From Paulinella micropora (lineage: Eukaryota; Cercozoa; Imbricatea; Euglyphida), in NCBI GenBank assembly GCA_009731375.1, contig BJOX01000206.1, positions 285,831 through 315,230 of the forward strand: DNA of 29,400 nucleotides, read 5' to 3'. Every line of letters begins with the position of its first letter. Within the stretch, counting starts at the first letter, position 1. The notes beneath the pieces were generated by a model. It saw only the letters and a list, made by a program, of their open reading frames with translations, was not told where the DNA came from and did no database searches. Position numbers and translations under genes: made by a program. Shown here piece after piece: positions 18,437-27,635 of this stretch.

Positions 18437-21400
18437 ATGAGCGGGTATGAGGCAGACCGAGGGGTATATACTACCGAGAATAAAAACTCTAACTCAAAAT
18501 TAAATACTGACGCGGACAGGCACGAAACCCGCACACGCGAGAAGGTGCGGGTGTATAAGAATGTAATTAATACTACGGACGATTACAAGGAATACACCGC
18601 GGAGGCACTTTATGACTATTTAAAAGCAGAAACGAACCCGACCGCTTACGAGGGTTTGGGCGGTGGCGTAAAATTCTATATTGACTATGAAAGGGACTTT
18701 ACGGCAAAATATAAAATGTTAGAAGCCCGCGCCGATGTCTTGCAAACCCTTAAAAAGGAGTTTCAAGCGGTGGCGGGATGTAAGGCCGAAGACATAGCGA
18801 TTTTAGAAGCAAGCGGAAAGCACGGGCGCATGTGGCGCTTATCGTTTCATATGGTAGAAATCAACGGCCGAATTTACACGGACGGGCTAGAAGTTAAAAA
18901 CAAGGCCGAACTTATAAACGGCGCCGATCTGGGAGTTTATAGAGCACACGGCAGTAGGCAGTTGTTTAGGCTCCCGTTGTGTAGCAAAGACGGGGAAAAC
19001 CGACCATTCAAGCGAATTGACAAGGAACTGACCCGCGAAAACTTTCACGAATGCTTAATATCTCATATAGGTGAATATGCGATTATTCATAAGGCAGAAG
19101 CGACGATCAAAGCAGAACGCGACGACCGAGCGATTAAAAGGGCGGTTGAAGCCCTTCAAGAATACGCCCCCGAAGTGGCGAGAGTGTGCGGGGATGTCAT
19201 GAGCGTGAAGACAACGGAGGACGGCCGAACATTCGTTTATTTTAAACGGCTTGTCCCCGCGTGGTGCGGATTTCACAACCGAACACACGATAAAGACAAT
19301 TCATATTACGTGCTTATTAACCCCGATTACTCTCTGTTTTTAGGGTGTGCGAGACCGCCCGCGGTTGATAAATTGAGGCAGTTATTTAAGCAGACGAAAT
19401 ACGACAGGCAGGCCGAAATATTGGAAAAACTACTCAAGAACCCATGGCGACACTTAGCGAACATTAAAAAGCAGTTTGAAAAAATGGCGACCGCGACGAT
19501 CACCACATATAAAAAATGGCTAAGCGATAGCAACGCGGCACGGCAGTATATGAATGAGCACAAGGGCGAACGGCTCCTTTTAGCTATCCGCTCCAACTTG
19601 GGAACGGGTAAAAGTGTGGCGTTGGTTGAAGCGATTAAAGAACATATTAAGAATGACCCCGACGGCCGTATTTTGATTATTACCCCGAGGCGGGTATTAT
19701 CTACACAGATGGCTAAGGAGTTGGCAGAATTACATTTTATTAACTACTTAAACCGCGACGACAACAACATAACCGAGCCCCGCGTTATATGTCAATTGGA
19801 CAGCCTCCATTACATAAAATGGCACAATATGGGCGACCAGTTAAACAGCGGGCTTATAGTATTGGACGAAGGCGACCAGAGTATAAAACACTTAAACGCG
19901 ACCACCTTCAAAAACAACAGAAGCGCGAACATGAATTATGCTAAATTACGGCTATTTATGAAGAAGAGCAAAAAGGTGATATGTTTAAGCGGGAACCTGC
20001 GAGCCACGCACATGGAAAAATGGCGACAAATGACGGGCGACATTAAAACAATTATTGTTATAAATGACGCTTCTAAGTTTCATGAGCCGTTTAATATCAA
20101 GTTAGCCTTAAACGATGCGCAGATTTTACAACGGGCGAGCGACGACTTAAAAGCGGGGCGAAAGGTTTATTTGGCGAGCAATAAGAACATTAAGGACATT
20201 AAGAAATTTTACGAAACTCTATTAAAAAGCAAGCCGTATATTAAAGGGCTTTTAATAACAACGGAAACATTAACCGAGCCCGCGGTTAAGCAGGCAATAG
20301 ATGATATAAGGACGGAGTGGCAGAAGTATGATCTGATCGTGGTCTCCCCTTGTATTCAAAGCGGGGTTAATTTTGATATTGAGGGATATTTTAACAACAT
20401 ATACGCGATATTCTCAAATGGTAGCAATTCATCAGAAGACGCTTTTCAAATGTTGAGGCGTGTAAGATACCCGATCAACCGCGATATATTCATTAATATT
20501 ACGATGCACGGAGGGAGCAGGCCAACCGATCCCGCCGACATATTGAAGAGTATGAGCACGACACCCGAAAATATCCTTAATGGAATGGCTGATAAGGTTT
20601 TTGATGCAGAATTAGACTATTTGACAGGCTTACCGACTTATAAAAATCACCCTTATCCGCGATTAATTGCGGAATTGGAGGCGGAGGCGAACACGGATAA
20701 AAACCGATACACAGAAAACTTTATTAAGTGGGCGCTGTGTCATGGATGGAATGCGGAACAAATAACCACCGATGACACAGAAGACATTAAAGCAGAGTTT
20801 AAGGAGGTCTCAGTTGAAGTAGATGTAAATTATGCGGTTGAACTATTCAAGGCCGTATCAATAACGGAAGAGGACGCGGTGAAACTGCGTAAAAAGATGG
20901 AACGGCACCCCGACAAGACAACCCGCGAAGATGTGGTTAAACTTCAAAAACATAACACATTAAAATTATATAAACTAACCGAACCGCCAAAAAGTGCGGA
21001 ATGGTGGATGATATACACAGACCAACGAATTAAGAACGGGTTTAAAAATACATGCCCCTTTTACAATATTGAATATGCGCCCGAAGTGGGCACACATGTA
21101 AGCAAATGGGCGGGATTTGATGAGGGACTTAAGAGGATTAAACAAAATGAATTTAATTTAACTGAGCGACAACTAAAGGACGCAACAAAGAACGAGGCAA
21201 CCGATGAAAAATTAATATTTGATATGACTAAAAACGAATACAAACATGAGCCAATAAGCCTGATGTGCGACATATTAAAAGAAGCGGGCTTTAAATCATT
21301 TCACGACGATGAAGCCAGAACGAGAACGGATATATACGCGGGGTTAAAGCGGATACACGGCGGAATATTTAAAGATGCAGAACGGGTGATTATTACATTG

Positions 21401-21757
21401 AAGAAGGACAGGCGAAAAATAGAAAACTTAATTAAGTTAAACCCCGATAACAAACAATTATTTAAGCAAATGATGGATTTTATAAACGGAAGTTTGAAAC
21501 AGATGTTTAATATGAGTATCAAAGCGATGAATAAGAAAGCGACACATTATAAATTATACGGCGGAGTTAATAAGGATTACGCACTGGTTAAAAACGAGTA
21601 TATACCGCTTATAGGATGGACGACAGAGACAGAGACAGAGACAGAGGCGGAGAACGTAGAGACAGAGGAAACAGAAGACACACCAAAACATGCGACAATG
21701 GAACAACAACTTAATTTTGTGGAGAACTTAAGAAGGCGGGGAAAAAAAGGTGAGTAG
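18437..21757 (+). CDS. AEP primase - zinc knuckle - UL9-like origin-binding SF2 helicase fusion (1106 aa)
   Basis: This is the replication protein of the element. Residues about 60-200 carry archaeo-eukaryotic primase motifs: FYIDYERD with catalytic D83/E85, LSFHMVEING with S136/H138, and VYRAHGSRQLFRL (167-179) leading to a CSK. C277, H280, H284 and C304 form a zinc knuckle as in UL52-type primases. The helicase half has Walker A GTGKS (389-393), ITPRR, a DEGD box (477-480), SPCIQSGVNFD (motif V) and QMLRRVRY (671-678), the signature of herpes-type origin-binding proteins (Pfam Herpes_ori_bp). The same primase-helicase layout is known in large DNA viruses. The C-terminal 300 residues are unassigned and end in a TE-repeat and a basic tail. 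The start follows an A-run shared with the 16666-17634 gene. The iteron array follows directly. All catalytic motifs are intact. Confidence 0.88.
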   Translation: MSGYEADRGVYTTENKNSNSKLNTDADRHETRTREKVRVYKNVINTTDDYKEYTAEALYDYLKAETNPTAYEGLGGGVKFYIDYERDFTAKYKMLEARADVLQTLKKEFQAVAGCKAEDIAILEASGKHGRMWRLSFHMVEINGRIYTDGLEVKNKAELINGADLGVYRAHGSRQLFRLPLCSKDGENRPFKRIDKELTRENFHECLISHIGEYAIIHKAEATIKAERDDRAIKRAVEALQEYAPEVARVCGDVMSVKTTEDGRTFVYFKRLVPAWCGFHNRTHDKDNSYYVLINPDYSLFLGCARPPAVDKLRQLFKQTKYDRQAEILEKLLKNPWRHLANIKKQFEKMATATITTYKKWLSDSNAARQYMNEHKGERLLLAIRSNLGTGKSVALVEAIKEHIKNDPDGRILIITPRRVLSTQMAKELAELHFINYLNRDDNNITEPRVICQLDSLHYIKWHNMGDQLNSGLIVLDEGDQSIKHLNATTFKNNRSANMNYAKLRLFMKKSKKVICLSGNLRATHMEKWRQMTGDIKTIIVINDASKFHEPFNIKLALNDAQILQRASDDLKAGRKVYLASNKNIKDIKKFYETLLKSKPYIKGLLITTETLTEPAVKQAIDDIRTEWQKYDLIVVSPCIQSGVNFDIEGYFNNIYAIFSNGSNSSEDAFQMLRRVRYPINRDIFINITMHGGSRPTDPADILKSMSTTPENILNGMADKVFDAELDYLTGLPTYKNHPYPRLIAELEAEANTDKNRYTENFIKWALCHGWNAEQITTDDTEDIKAEFKEVSVEVDVNYAVELFKAVSITEEDAVKLRKKMERHPDKTTREDVVKLQKHNTLKLYKLTEPPKSAEWWMIYTDQRIKNGFKNTCPFYNIEYAPEVGTHVSKWAGFDEGLKRIKQNEFNLTERQLKDATKNEATDEKLIFDMTKNEYKHEPISLMCDILKEAGFKSFHDDEARTRTDIYAGLKRIHGGIFKDAERVIITLKKDRRKIENLIKLNPDNKQLFKQMMDFINGSLKQMFNMSIKAMNKKATHYKLYGGVNKDYALVKNEYIPLIGWTTETETETEAENVETEETEDTPKHATMEQQLNFVENLRRRGKKGE

Positions 21758-21782
21758 AAATAGAACAAAGATTATTTTTTTT

Positions 21783-22360
21783 TGAAAGTTGGAATTAAGG
21801 CAAAATACGGCTTCGTATTGATTTGGCGAAGGGGGTACGTGACCGATTTTTCTATAGGGAGGAAAAAGTGTATTTCGTCACGTGCCCCCTGCGGTTTTTT
21901 GAGGGTTTTTTAAGGTTTTGGGGCTTGCTATTGATTTGGGGTGAAAGTTTGAATTAAGGCAAAATACGGCTTCGTATTGATTTGGCGAAGGGGGTACGTG
22001 ACCGATTTTTTTATAGGGAGGAAAAAATGTATTTCGTCACGTGCCCCCTGCGGTTTTTTGAGGGTTTTTTAAGGTTTTGGGGCTTGCTATTGATTTGGGG
22101 TGAAAGTTTGAATTAAGGCAAAATACGGCTTCGTATTGATTTGGCGAAGGGGGTACGTGACCGATTTTTTTATAGGGAGGAAAAAATGTATTTCGTCACG
22201 TGCCCCCTGCGGTTTTTTGAGGGTTTTTTAAGGTTTTGGGGCTTGCTATTGATTTGGGGTGAAAGTTTGAATTAAGGCAAAATACGGCTTCGTATTGATT
22301 TGGCGAAGGGGGTACGTGACCGATTTTTTTATAGGGAGGAAAAAATGTATTTCGTCACGT
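21783..22360. repeat. 159-bp iteron array (3.6 copies), candidate replication origin
   Basis: The unit repeats with exact 159-bp spacing (AAAATACGG starts at 21802, 21961, 22120 and 22279). The fourth copy breaks off after CGTCACGT at 22360. Each unit carries a perfect short hairpin, AATACG-GCTT-CGTATT. It also carries a longer inverted pair, GGGGGTACGTGAC and GTCACGTGCCCCC (copy 1: 21831-21843 and 21877-21889), with one mismatch and a 33-bp spacer. Copies differ by only a few bases. The position immediately after an origin-binding helicase gene supports an origin role. Confidence 0.75.
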
Positions 22361-22572
22361 AGCACCCGATAAGAAAGGGGCTTTTTAAGGTTTTCTTGCG
22401 GGTTGTTTGCACGGACTGCGGATCAAATCCGTATGACCACTTAATAACACCCCGCTTAACTTTTGTTGCCGACACTTAGCCCCCGCTTAACTTTTGTTGC
22501 CGACACTTAGCCCCCGATATCAACAGAGAACAACACACGACATATTAAAAAAATTCTTTCATATATAACAGA
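22361..22572. repeat. Intergenic region with 31-bp direct repeat and small hairpin
   Basis: CCCCGCTTAACTTTTGTTGC begins two adjacent 31-bp copies at 22450 and 22481, ending at about 22515. Upstream, CGGAT-CAA-ATCCG forms a small hairpin near 22420. No gene is seen. CATATATAACAG precedes the small ORF at 22573. Confidence 0.6.
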
Positions 22573-22749
22573 ATGCCAAAAGGACGAATAGCCAGAGAGA
22601 CCCGCCAAGTTTTAAAAAAACCACCATCTAGAGGCAATACACACAATGAGAAAAAGGCGACCATGGGAAGGCTTAAACATCTTTCACCTGATCAAATAAA
22701 ACATTTAATATCAAAAGATGCTATTAAAAATTATCTCACATCAACATAA
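22573..22749 (+). CDS. Small basic protein (58 aa)
   Basis: A 58-codon frame starts MPKGRIARETRQVLKKPP and ends NYLTST before TAA at 22747-22749. It is strongly basic, with a helical second half (HLSPDQIKHLISKDAIKNYL). TATATAA lies about 6 bp before the ATG, as for other genes of the element. It is the first of a run of same-strand genes from 22573 to 25763. Function unknown. Confidence 0.5.
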   Translation: MPKGRIARETRQVLKKPPSRGNTHNEKKATMGRLKHLSPDQIKHLISKDAIKNYLTST

Positions 22750-22761
22750 AAAAATATACAC

Positions 22762-22801
22762 ATAAGATATACGACCCCCGCAACAAATAAAGGCTTTTAT
22801 A
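22762..22801 (+). promoter_or_regulatory. Shared upstream motif, copy 1
   Basis: ATAAGATATACGACC...CCGC followed by AAATAAAGGCT lies directly before the ATG at 22802. It matches, with small changes, the region before the gene at 23045. Confidence 0.5.
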
Positions 22802-22975
22802 ATGCCCACAACACAAGAAAAGCAACCAAAGAAAACAACACAAGAAAAGCAACCAAAGAAAACAACAAAAGAAAAGCAACCAAAGAAAACAACACAAAAG
22901 AAAACAACACAAAAGAAGCCAACCACACCCGCGCAACCCCCAACAGAACGGCCTTTAATTTATTATTTAACATAA
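22802..22975 (+). CDS. Small lysine-rich repeat protein (57 aa)
   Basis: The frame starts MPTTQEKQPKK. It consists of three 9-residue repeats of the TTQEKQPKK type, two shorter TTQKK units and a proline-rich tail ending in a hydrophobic LIYYLT. It is extremely basic and probably unstructured. This could be a nucleic-acid condensing peptide, but composition is the only evidence. A well-matched upstream motif and a TAA stop support it as a real gene. Confidence 0.5.
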   Translation: MPTTQEKQPKKTTQEKQPKKTTKEKQPKKTTQKKTTQKKPTTPAQPPTERPLIYYLT

Positions 22976-22992
22976 CAATAAAAAAAAATGCT

Positions 22993-23044
22993 GTATAAGA
23001 TATACGGCCACCGCCACCGCAAATATAAAGGCTCATAATTTTAA
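22993..23044 (+). promoter_or_regulatory. Shared upstream motif, copy 2
   Basis: GTATAAGATATACGGCC, a CCGC-rich middle and AAATATAAAGGCT precede the ATG at 23045 at nearly the same distance as copy 1 precedes 22802. Two matching blocks around a variable centre suggest a promoter class for this gene group. Confidence 0.5.
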
Positions 23045-23401
23045 ATGTTTGAAATAACCGCGAAATTTAAGAACACCGACCCATATGACAATCTGCAATT
23101 TTACACAAGTGAAAAAATTCATTCAGCCTCTTTCAGCACTCTGTCCAAACTATGCGACAGACTAAAAGAGAAATACGCACATAACAAATATCAACCAGCA
23201 ACCACCACGGCCTACGGGTTGATATACGTAAAAACCGCCCCTTTGACTGGCTTTAAACCTCTTCAAAATGTTATATACAAATTTAACATTGAAACCCATG
23301 AGGCCAACAAAAAGAACGGCGAGCCCTTCGTTATACTCAAAATAACAGGGGCGCCCGCGATAGTGTCCCGAAACGCGACAAAAATAAATTTATTTGAGTA
23401 A
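23045..23401 (+). CDS. Hypothetical protein (118 aa)
   Basis: It starts MFEITAKFKNTDPYDNLQF, and no family is recognised. The alternating hydrophobic pattern in the second half (TAYGLIYVKTAPL, then NVIYKFNIETHEA, then PFVILKITGAP) suggests a beta-rich, possibly OB-like fold. That would suit a single-strand DNA-binding partner of the primase-helicase, but no diagnostic motif is present. It ends in an acidic-aromatic tip (NLFE), seen in some single-strand-binding proteins. The gene is 12 bp from the next one. Confidence 0.6.
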   Translation: MFEITAKFKNTDPYDNLQFYTSEKIHSASFSTLSKLCDRLKEKYAHNKYQPATTTAYGLIYVKTAPLTGFKPLQNVIYKFNIETHEANKKNGEPFVILKITGAPAIVSRNATKINLFE

Positions 23402-23413
23402 GTTATATATAAT
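23402..23413 (+). promoter_or_regulatory. TATATATAAT box abutting the start codon
   Basis: GTTATATATAATATG joins the stop of the 23045 gene to the start of the 23414 gene. The same box abuts the ATG at 14689 (minus strand), and a variant abuts 14737. Confidence 0.45.
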
Positions 23414-23782
23414 ATGTCAAAGTGCCCCATATGTAGTGCCTCCTTTAAAACTAAATCTGAATTGATAATTCACACCGCACGCACACACACCACACACGAC
23501 ACATTGAAATTTTTGAAGGTTTTAAACGAGTATTTAAACGGCCTTATAACTACGCAAACGACAGCACCCGAAACAATGCAAAATATAACCCAAATAAAAA
23601 AATTTCTAACCGCGACAACCCCAGACACATACGCCCAATTGATTAAGGTAAAGGACGACCTCCAACAACTACCGAAAACAGAAAAATATAAGGCGATGTA
23701 TGAAGAATATGAACACGTTTTATACTCATACATGGACAGCATACGGCCAGTTATTGATGAAGTGATTAATAGCACAAAATAA
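23414..23782 (+). CDS. C2H2 zinc-finger protein (122 aa)
   Basis: Residues 4-25 form a classical C2H2 finger: CPIC, twelve residues, then HTARTH, with the usual Phe and Leu core positions (SFKTKSEL). The rest is helical and without cysteines (about 30-120), with TQIKK-like segments and an acidic end. A single finger with a helical tail is common in viral and mobile-element DNA-binding or regulatory proteins. The target is unknown. The start directly follows a TATATATAAT box. Confidence 0.7.
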   Translation: MSKCPICSASFKTKSELIIHTARTHTTHDTLKFLKVLNEYLNGLITTQTTAPETMQNITQIKKFLTATTPDTYAQLIKVKDDLQQLPKTEKYKAMYEEYEHVLYSYMDSIRPVIDEVINSTK

Positions 23783-23844
23783 CAACGGCACCACCAACGC
23801 CGCCAATTAATTATTTATTTTTTTGAATTATTATTTAAGCATAT

Positions 23845-23925
23845 AATATATAGCCATTTAATATATAGCCATATAATATATAGCCATTTATTATTTAAAC
23901 ATTTAATATATAGCCATATAATATA
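23845..23925 (+). promoter_or_regulatory. Four TATATAGCCAT repeats upstream of the recombinase
   Basis: TAGCCAT preceded by ATATA occurs at 23851, 23866, 23881 and 23911, alternating with TTTA and ATA spacers. They occupy the 158-bp gap before the recombinase start, a likely operator or promoter array. Confidence 0.5.
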
Positions 23926-23940
23926 CAAGCAAAACAAAAT

Positions 23941-25165
23941 ATGGACTTCAAAAAAATTGACTACAAAGACCAACCCGACCTTATAGCAAAATTGCAACCG
24001 CTAACCAAAAGCAAAAGCAATGCTTTAATTGTCCAATTAGTTAATTTGATCGTCCAACACGGCAACAGCAAAAGCAACTTAAAAAAGAACTTAACATGGA
24101 CAATGGGAGCAATTGAACATATTGAAAATGTTAATACAAAAGATGCTTATTTAACCAAATTACGCAAGGCTTTCAAGGCACACCACGAGAAAGAAGAAAA
24201 ACAAATCAATAAAGCCTTATCACTAACAGAAGAAGAAAGAACAAAGAAAGCAACAACACAAATCAAAAAGCGAAATGCTAATTTAAAGAACATAAAGGAC
24301 TTTGAGCCCGAATTAGTCATGCGTGTAATGGACACATTGAACGAAAGCAACAAATTGGTTGATATGATTATACTTTTACAATTAGCCACAGGCAGGCGAT
24401 TAATAGAAGTATTGCGAATTACAGATTTACCACAGGAAGCAAAACAACCTCATTACATTATTATTGACAAAGTAGCAAAAGACAAAAAGGGGCACATAAA
24501 AGACATTGAAGTGCCATTAATCCACATTTCATATGACGATATGAAAACGGCATGGCAAGCCGTCCGCGATGGATTAAGCGAAAGCGATAAAGCAAAATCA
24601 AACGAAGATTTGACAAACAAATTCAACGCGAGAGTTTCAAAGCGAATGACGGATTTATTTGAACGGCCAATGACAAGCCACATGAGCAGGAAAATATACG
24701 GAGCCATGGCGTACAGGGAATACGCGCCCGCTAACATAGACAGAAGTGTTTATTTATCAAGTGTATTGGGGCACGTTGAAGATAGCGAAGCAAGCCGATT
24801 ATGCGAATGTGAAAGTAAGACCGCCAGAAATAGCAACAGAACCACAGGCACGGCAGGCGATAGACAAATTAGAAAACAAAATTGACAGACTGGAAAACAA
24901 AATTGAAGGCTTAAATGCGAACTTACCGCCCGATGTAATTGATGCTTTAGCAATCATACAAGCAATGAAAAAGCAAGGCTTGCCGACTTCAAACAGAAAA
25001 ATAAGGGAATTTGCGCGAGTTGGTAGCGTGAAAGCAAAATTTATAAATGACATAGCCCGCGGTATAAATCCAGAAGAAGCAGGCAAAACAAAAAAGCGAG
25101 TAAAGGACAACGAAGCACCCGTTGTTAGACGAAGCGAAAGAATAAAAAACAAAGCAAAAAAATGA
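23941..25165 (+). CDS. Tyrosine recombinase, protelomerase-like, split by a +1 frameshift
   Basis: Frame 1 (23941-24885, start MDFKKIDYK) has ATGRRLIEVL (R153), a lysine-bearing beta-hairpin (DKVAKDKKGH), HMSRKIYGAMAYREY (H247, R250) and LGH (H278), but it then drifts and stops without a nucleophile. The +1 frame, open to 25165, continues with DYANVKV, whose Tyr (codon 24800-24802) falls where the nucleophile is expected. After that come a coiled coil (KLENKIDRLENKIEGL) and a basic helical tail. The shift lies in AGCCGATTAT near 24795. It may be a sequencing error, a mutation or programmed frameshifting. The spacing of RKIYGAMAY to LGH and of LGH to YxNVKV resembles telomere resolvases more than ordinary integrases, from family memory only. 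It would integrate, resolve or hairpin the element's DNA. Confidence 0.75.
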
Positions 25166-25178
25166 GCCGTATCAATAC

Positions 25179-25763
25179 GTGGACACTTCCACCAGCAAAA
25201 AAACATTATCAACAAATAAACCGAATACAGCGGACAAAATACCGATAATACGATTTTGTAAGAAATCCACAAAAGACAGAAAGACAGAAAACGAGAGAGA
25301 CAGAAAAACCAAAAAGACAAAAAAGCAACATTTCATTTTTTTGTGTTTTCCAGAAATAGACTACGAGGAGGCCAAGGCGATTGAGGCCAAAGTTATGCGG
25401 AGTAAAAAGGCAACCAGTGTGGAGGACGTTGAAGTAGAAATATTATTACTGAACGGCAAACGCGAAGCAACCAAAAAGAAAATTGAAGCACTCCAAAAGA
25501 AGAAGGCCAAAATAGAAATACAACAGCAAGCATGGGAGAAACGAAAACAACAGGCACAGCAAAAAGTAGAAGATGATAAATACGACGAAGAACAAAAGCA
25601 GAAAAGAATAAAGATAGATATAGAATTTGAAAAATATTTTCAATGGATAAAAAACAAAGGCGCGAGGGGACTGACCGCCAAAACCGAGACGCTGGACAAA
25701 ATAGACAAACTCCTACGGGCGGGGAACTCTTTTGACAATGTGCTTCAATTGGTATTAAAATAA
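25179..25763 (+). CDS. Coiled-coil protein (up to 194 aa)
   Basis: The first 70 codons are low-complexity lysine/threonine-rich sequence followed by a hydrophobic HFIFLCF encoded by a T-run, so the true start may be later, for example near 25395 (MRSKK). Residues about 85-155 form a long charged coiled coil (KKKIEALQKKKAKIEIQQQA, then KQQAQQKVEDDKYDEEQ). The C terminus is helical (TLDKIDKLLRAGNSFDNVL). No family is recognised. A separate 28-codon frame starts at 25164 (MSRINTW), overlapping the recombinase stop as ATGA, and may be the original N terminus before a frameshift. Confidence 0.5.
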   Translation: MDTSTSKKTLSTNKPNTADKIPIIRFCKKSTKDRKTENERDRKTKKTKKQHFIFLCFPEIDYEEAKAIEAKVMRSKKATSVEDVEVEILLLNGKREATKKKIEALQKKKAKIEIQQQAWEKRKQQAQQKVEDDKYDEEQKQKRIKIDIEFEKYFQWIKNKGARGLTAKTETLDKIDKLLRAGNSFDNVLQLVLK

Positions 25764-25888
25764 GTTATTAAAATACGAAGGCTCCCGATGTGCTCCCGTT
25801 GTTGTGTGTGTGTGTGCGTTGTTGTTGTTGTCTCGTAGCCGTGCCCGTTTATATAAATGCTTTGTATATTGTATGTATTTTTTGTATC
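25764..25888. other. Non-coding end region of the element
   Basis: The stretch contains a short (GT)n and GTTGTTGTT run and no gene. It links the last coding frame to the terminal 96-bp repeats. Confidence 0.5.
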
Positions 25889-26260
<372 letters not shown>

Positions 26261-26429
26261 ATATTTTTAATCTAAGTCATTTTATTTTAATACTTTAATA
26301 TTTTGATAATTTCTCATTACCTTTAATAACTTGAGACGTAGGTCACCATCTAGTTAAATCAATAGCTCTTGAGCTAACGATTTGTATGGATAGACCAGAG
26401 GTTAAATTGTTAACTTCATTAAACCGAAG

Positions 26430-26488
26430 GCCTAGGCCTAGTAGTAGTAGTAGTGGCAGTAGTAGTAGCTATAGCAGTAGTACTACTT

Positions 26489-26582
<94 letters not shown>
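26430..26582. repeat. (AGT)n/(ACT)n trinucleotide array
   Basis: AGT units turn into ACT units with a GCT block at about 26535-26552. Long serine, threonine or leucine frames here are artefacts of the triplet repeat. Confidence 0.9.
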
Positions 26583-27635
26583 CACTACAAGCACCACTAC
26601 CAACCAGCAGCACCACCGCCACCACCACCACTACTACCCAGAGCTGCCCTTGCCTAAAGAAGAAACACAAACTCAAAAGAAATCAGTGCAAACAGAAGCA
26701 AGAAGTGGCAAGAATTGAAACAAAACAGTACAATTTACCTTTTGCTTGAACCTCTTTTTGTCGGCACGGCGTTCCTCCACAGTATGGAGTTGCCTTTTCG
26801 ACATGCCAGTCTAAGAGGAAGGAAGCAAGGGGGAAAAAAATAAATAAAGCCAGTGAACTGCTGCCGTTGGGCAAACACGAAAGCAATAAAAAACAAGAGA
26901 CTAATATGTTCAAGAAAAACAAAGCACAAGGACAAACAGCTACAAACTTCATGTGGGAGACATTATGTCCCCAAACGCAAAAAAGGGTTGGTGCAAAAAA
27001 TATGGTCCGGACGCCAAACTTCAACGAAAATTTAGTACGCAATTTACGGTCAAGTGAAATTCAGCATTAGTCCTGAAACGCAACCGTTTTTGGGTTGCGC
27101 CCAAAAACGGTTGCGTTTCGGTTGCAAGGACTAATGCCGAATTTCACTTGACCGTAAATTGCGTACTAGATTTTTGTTGAAGTTTGGCGTCCGGACCATA
27201 TTTTTTGCACCAACCCTTTTTTGTGACCCATCTGGGGACATAATGTCTCCCACATGAAGTTTGTAGCTGTTTGTCCTTTTGTTTTGTTTTTCTTGAAGAT
27301 ATTCTCTTGTTTTTTATTGCTTTCGTGTTTGCCCAACGGCAGCAGTTCACTGGCTTTATTTATTTTTTTCCCCCTTGCTTCCTTCCTCTTAGACTGACAT
27401 GTCGAAAAGGCAACTCCATACTGTGGAGGAACGCCGTGCCGACAAAAAGAGGTTCAAGCAAAAGGTAAATTGTACTGTTTTGTTTCAATTCTTGCCACTT
27501 TTTGCTTCTGTTTGCACTGATTTCTTTTGAATTTGTGTTTCTTCTTTAGGCAAGGGCAGCTCTGGGTAGTAGTAGTGGTGGTGGTGGTGCTGCTGCTGCT
27601 GGTTGGCGGTGGTGAGGTGGTGGTGTTTGTAGTAT

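Noticed and set aside
26386-26749. Serine/threonine and leucine frames over ACT/AGT repeats
   Set aside because: These are triplet-repeat translations with no non-repeat conserved domain.
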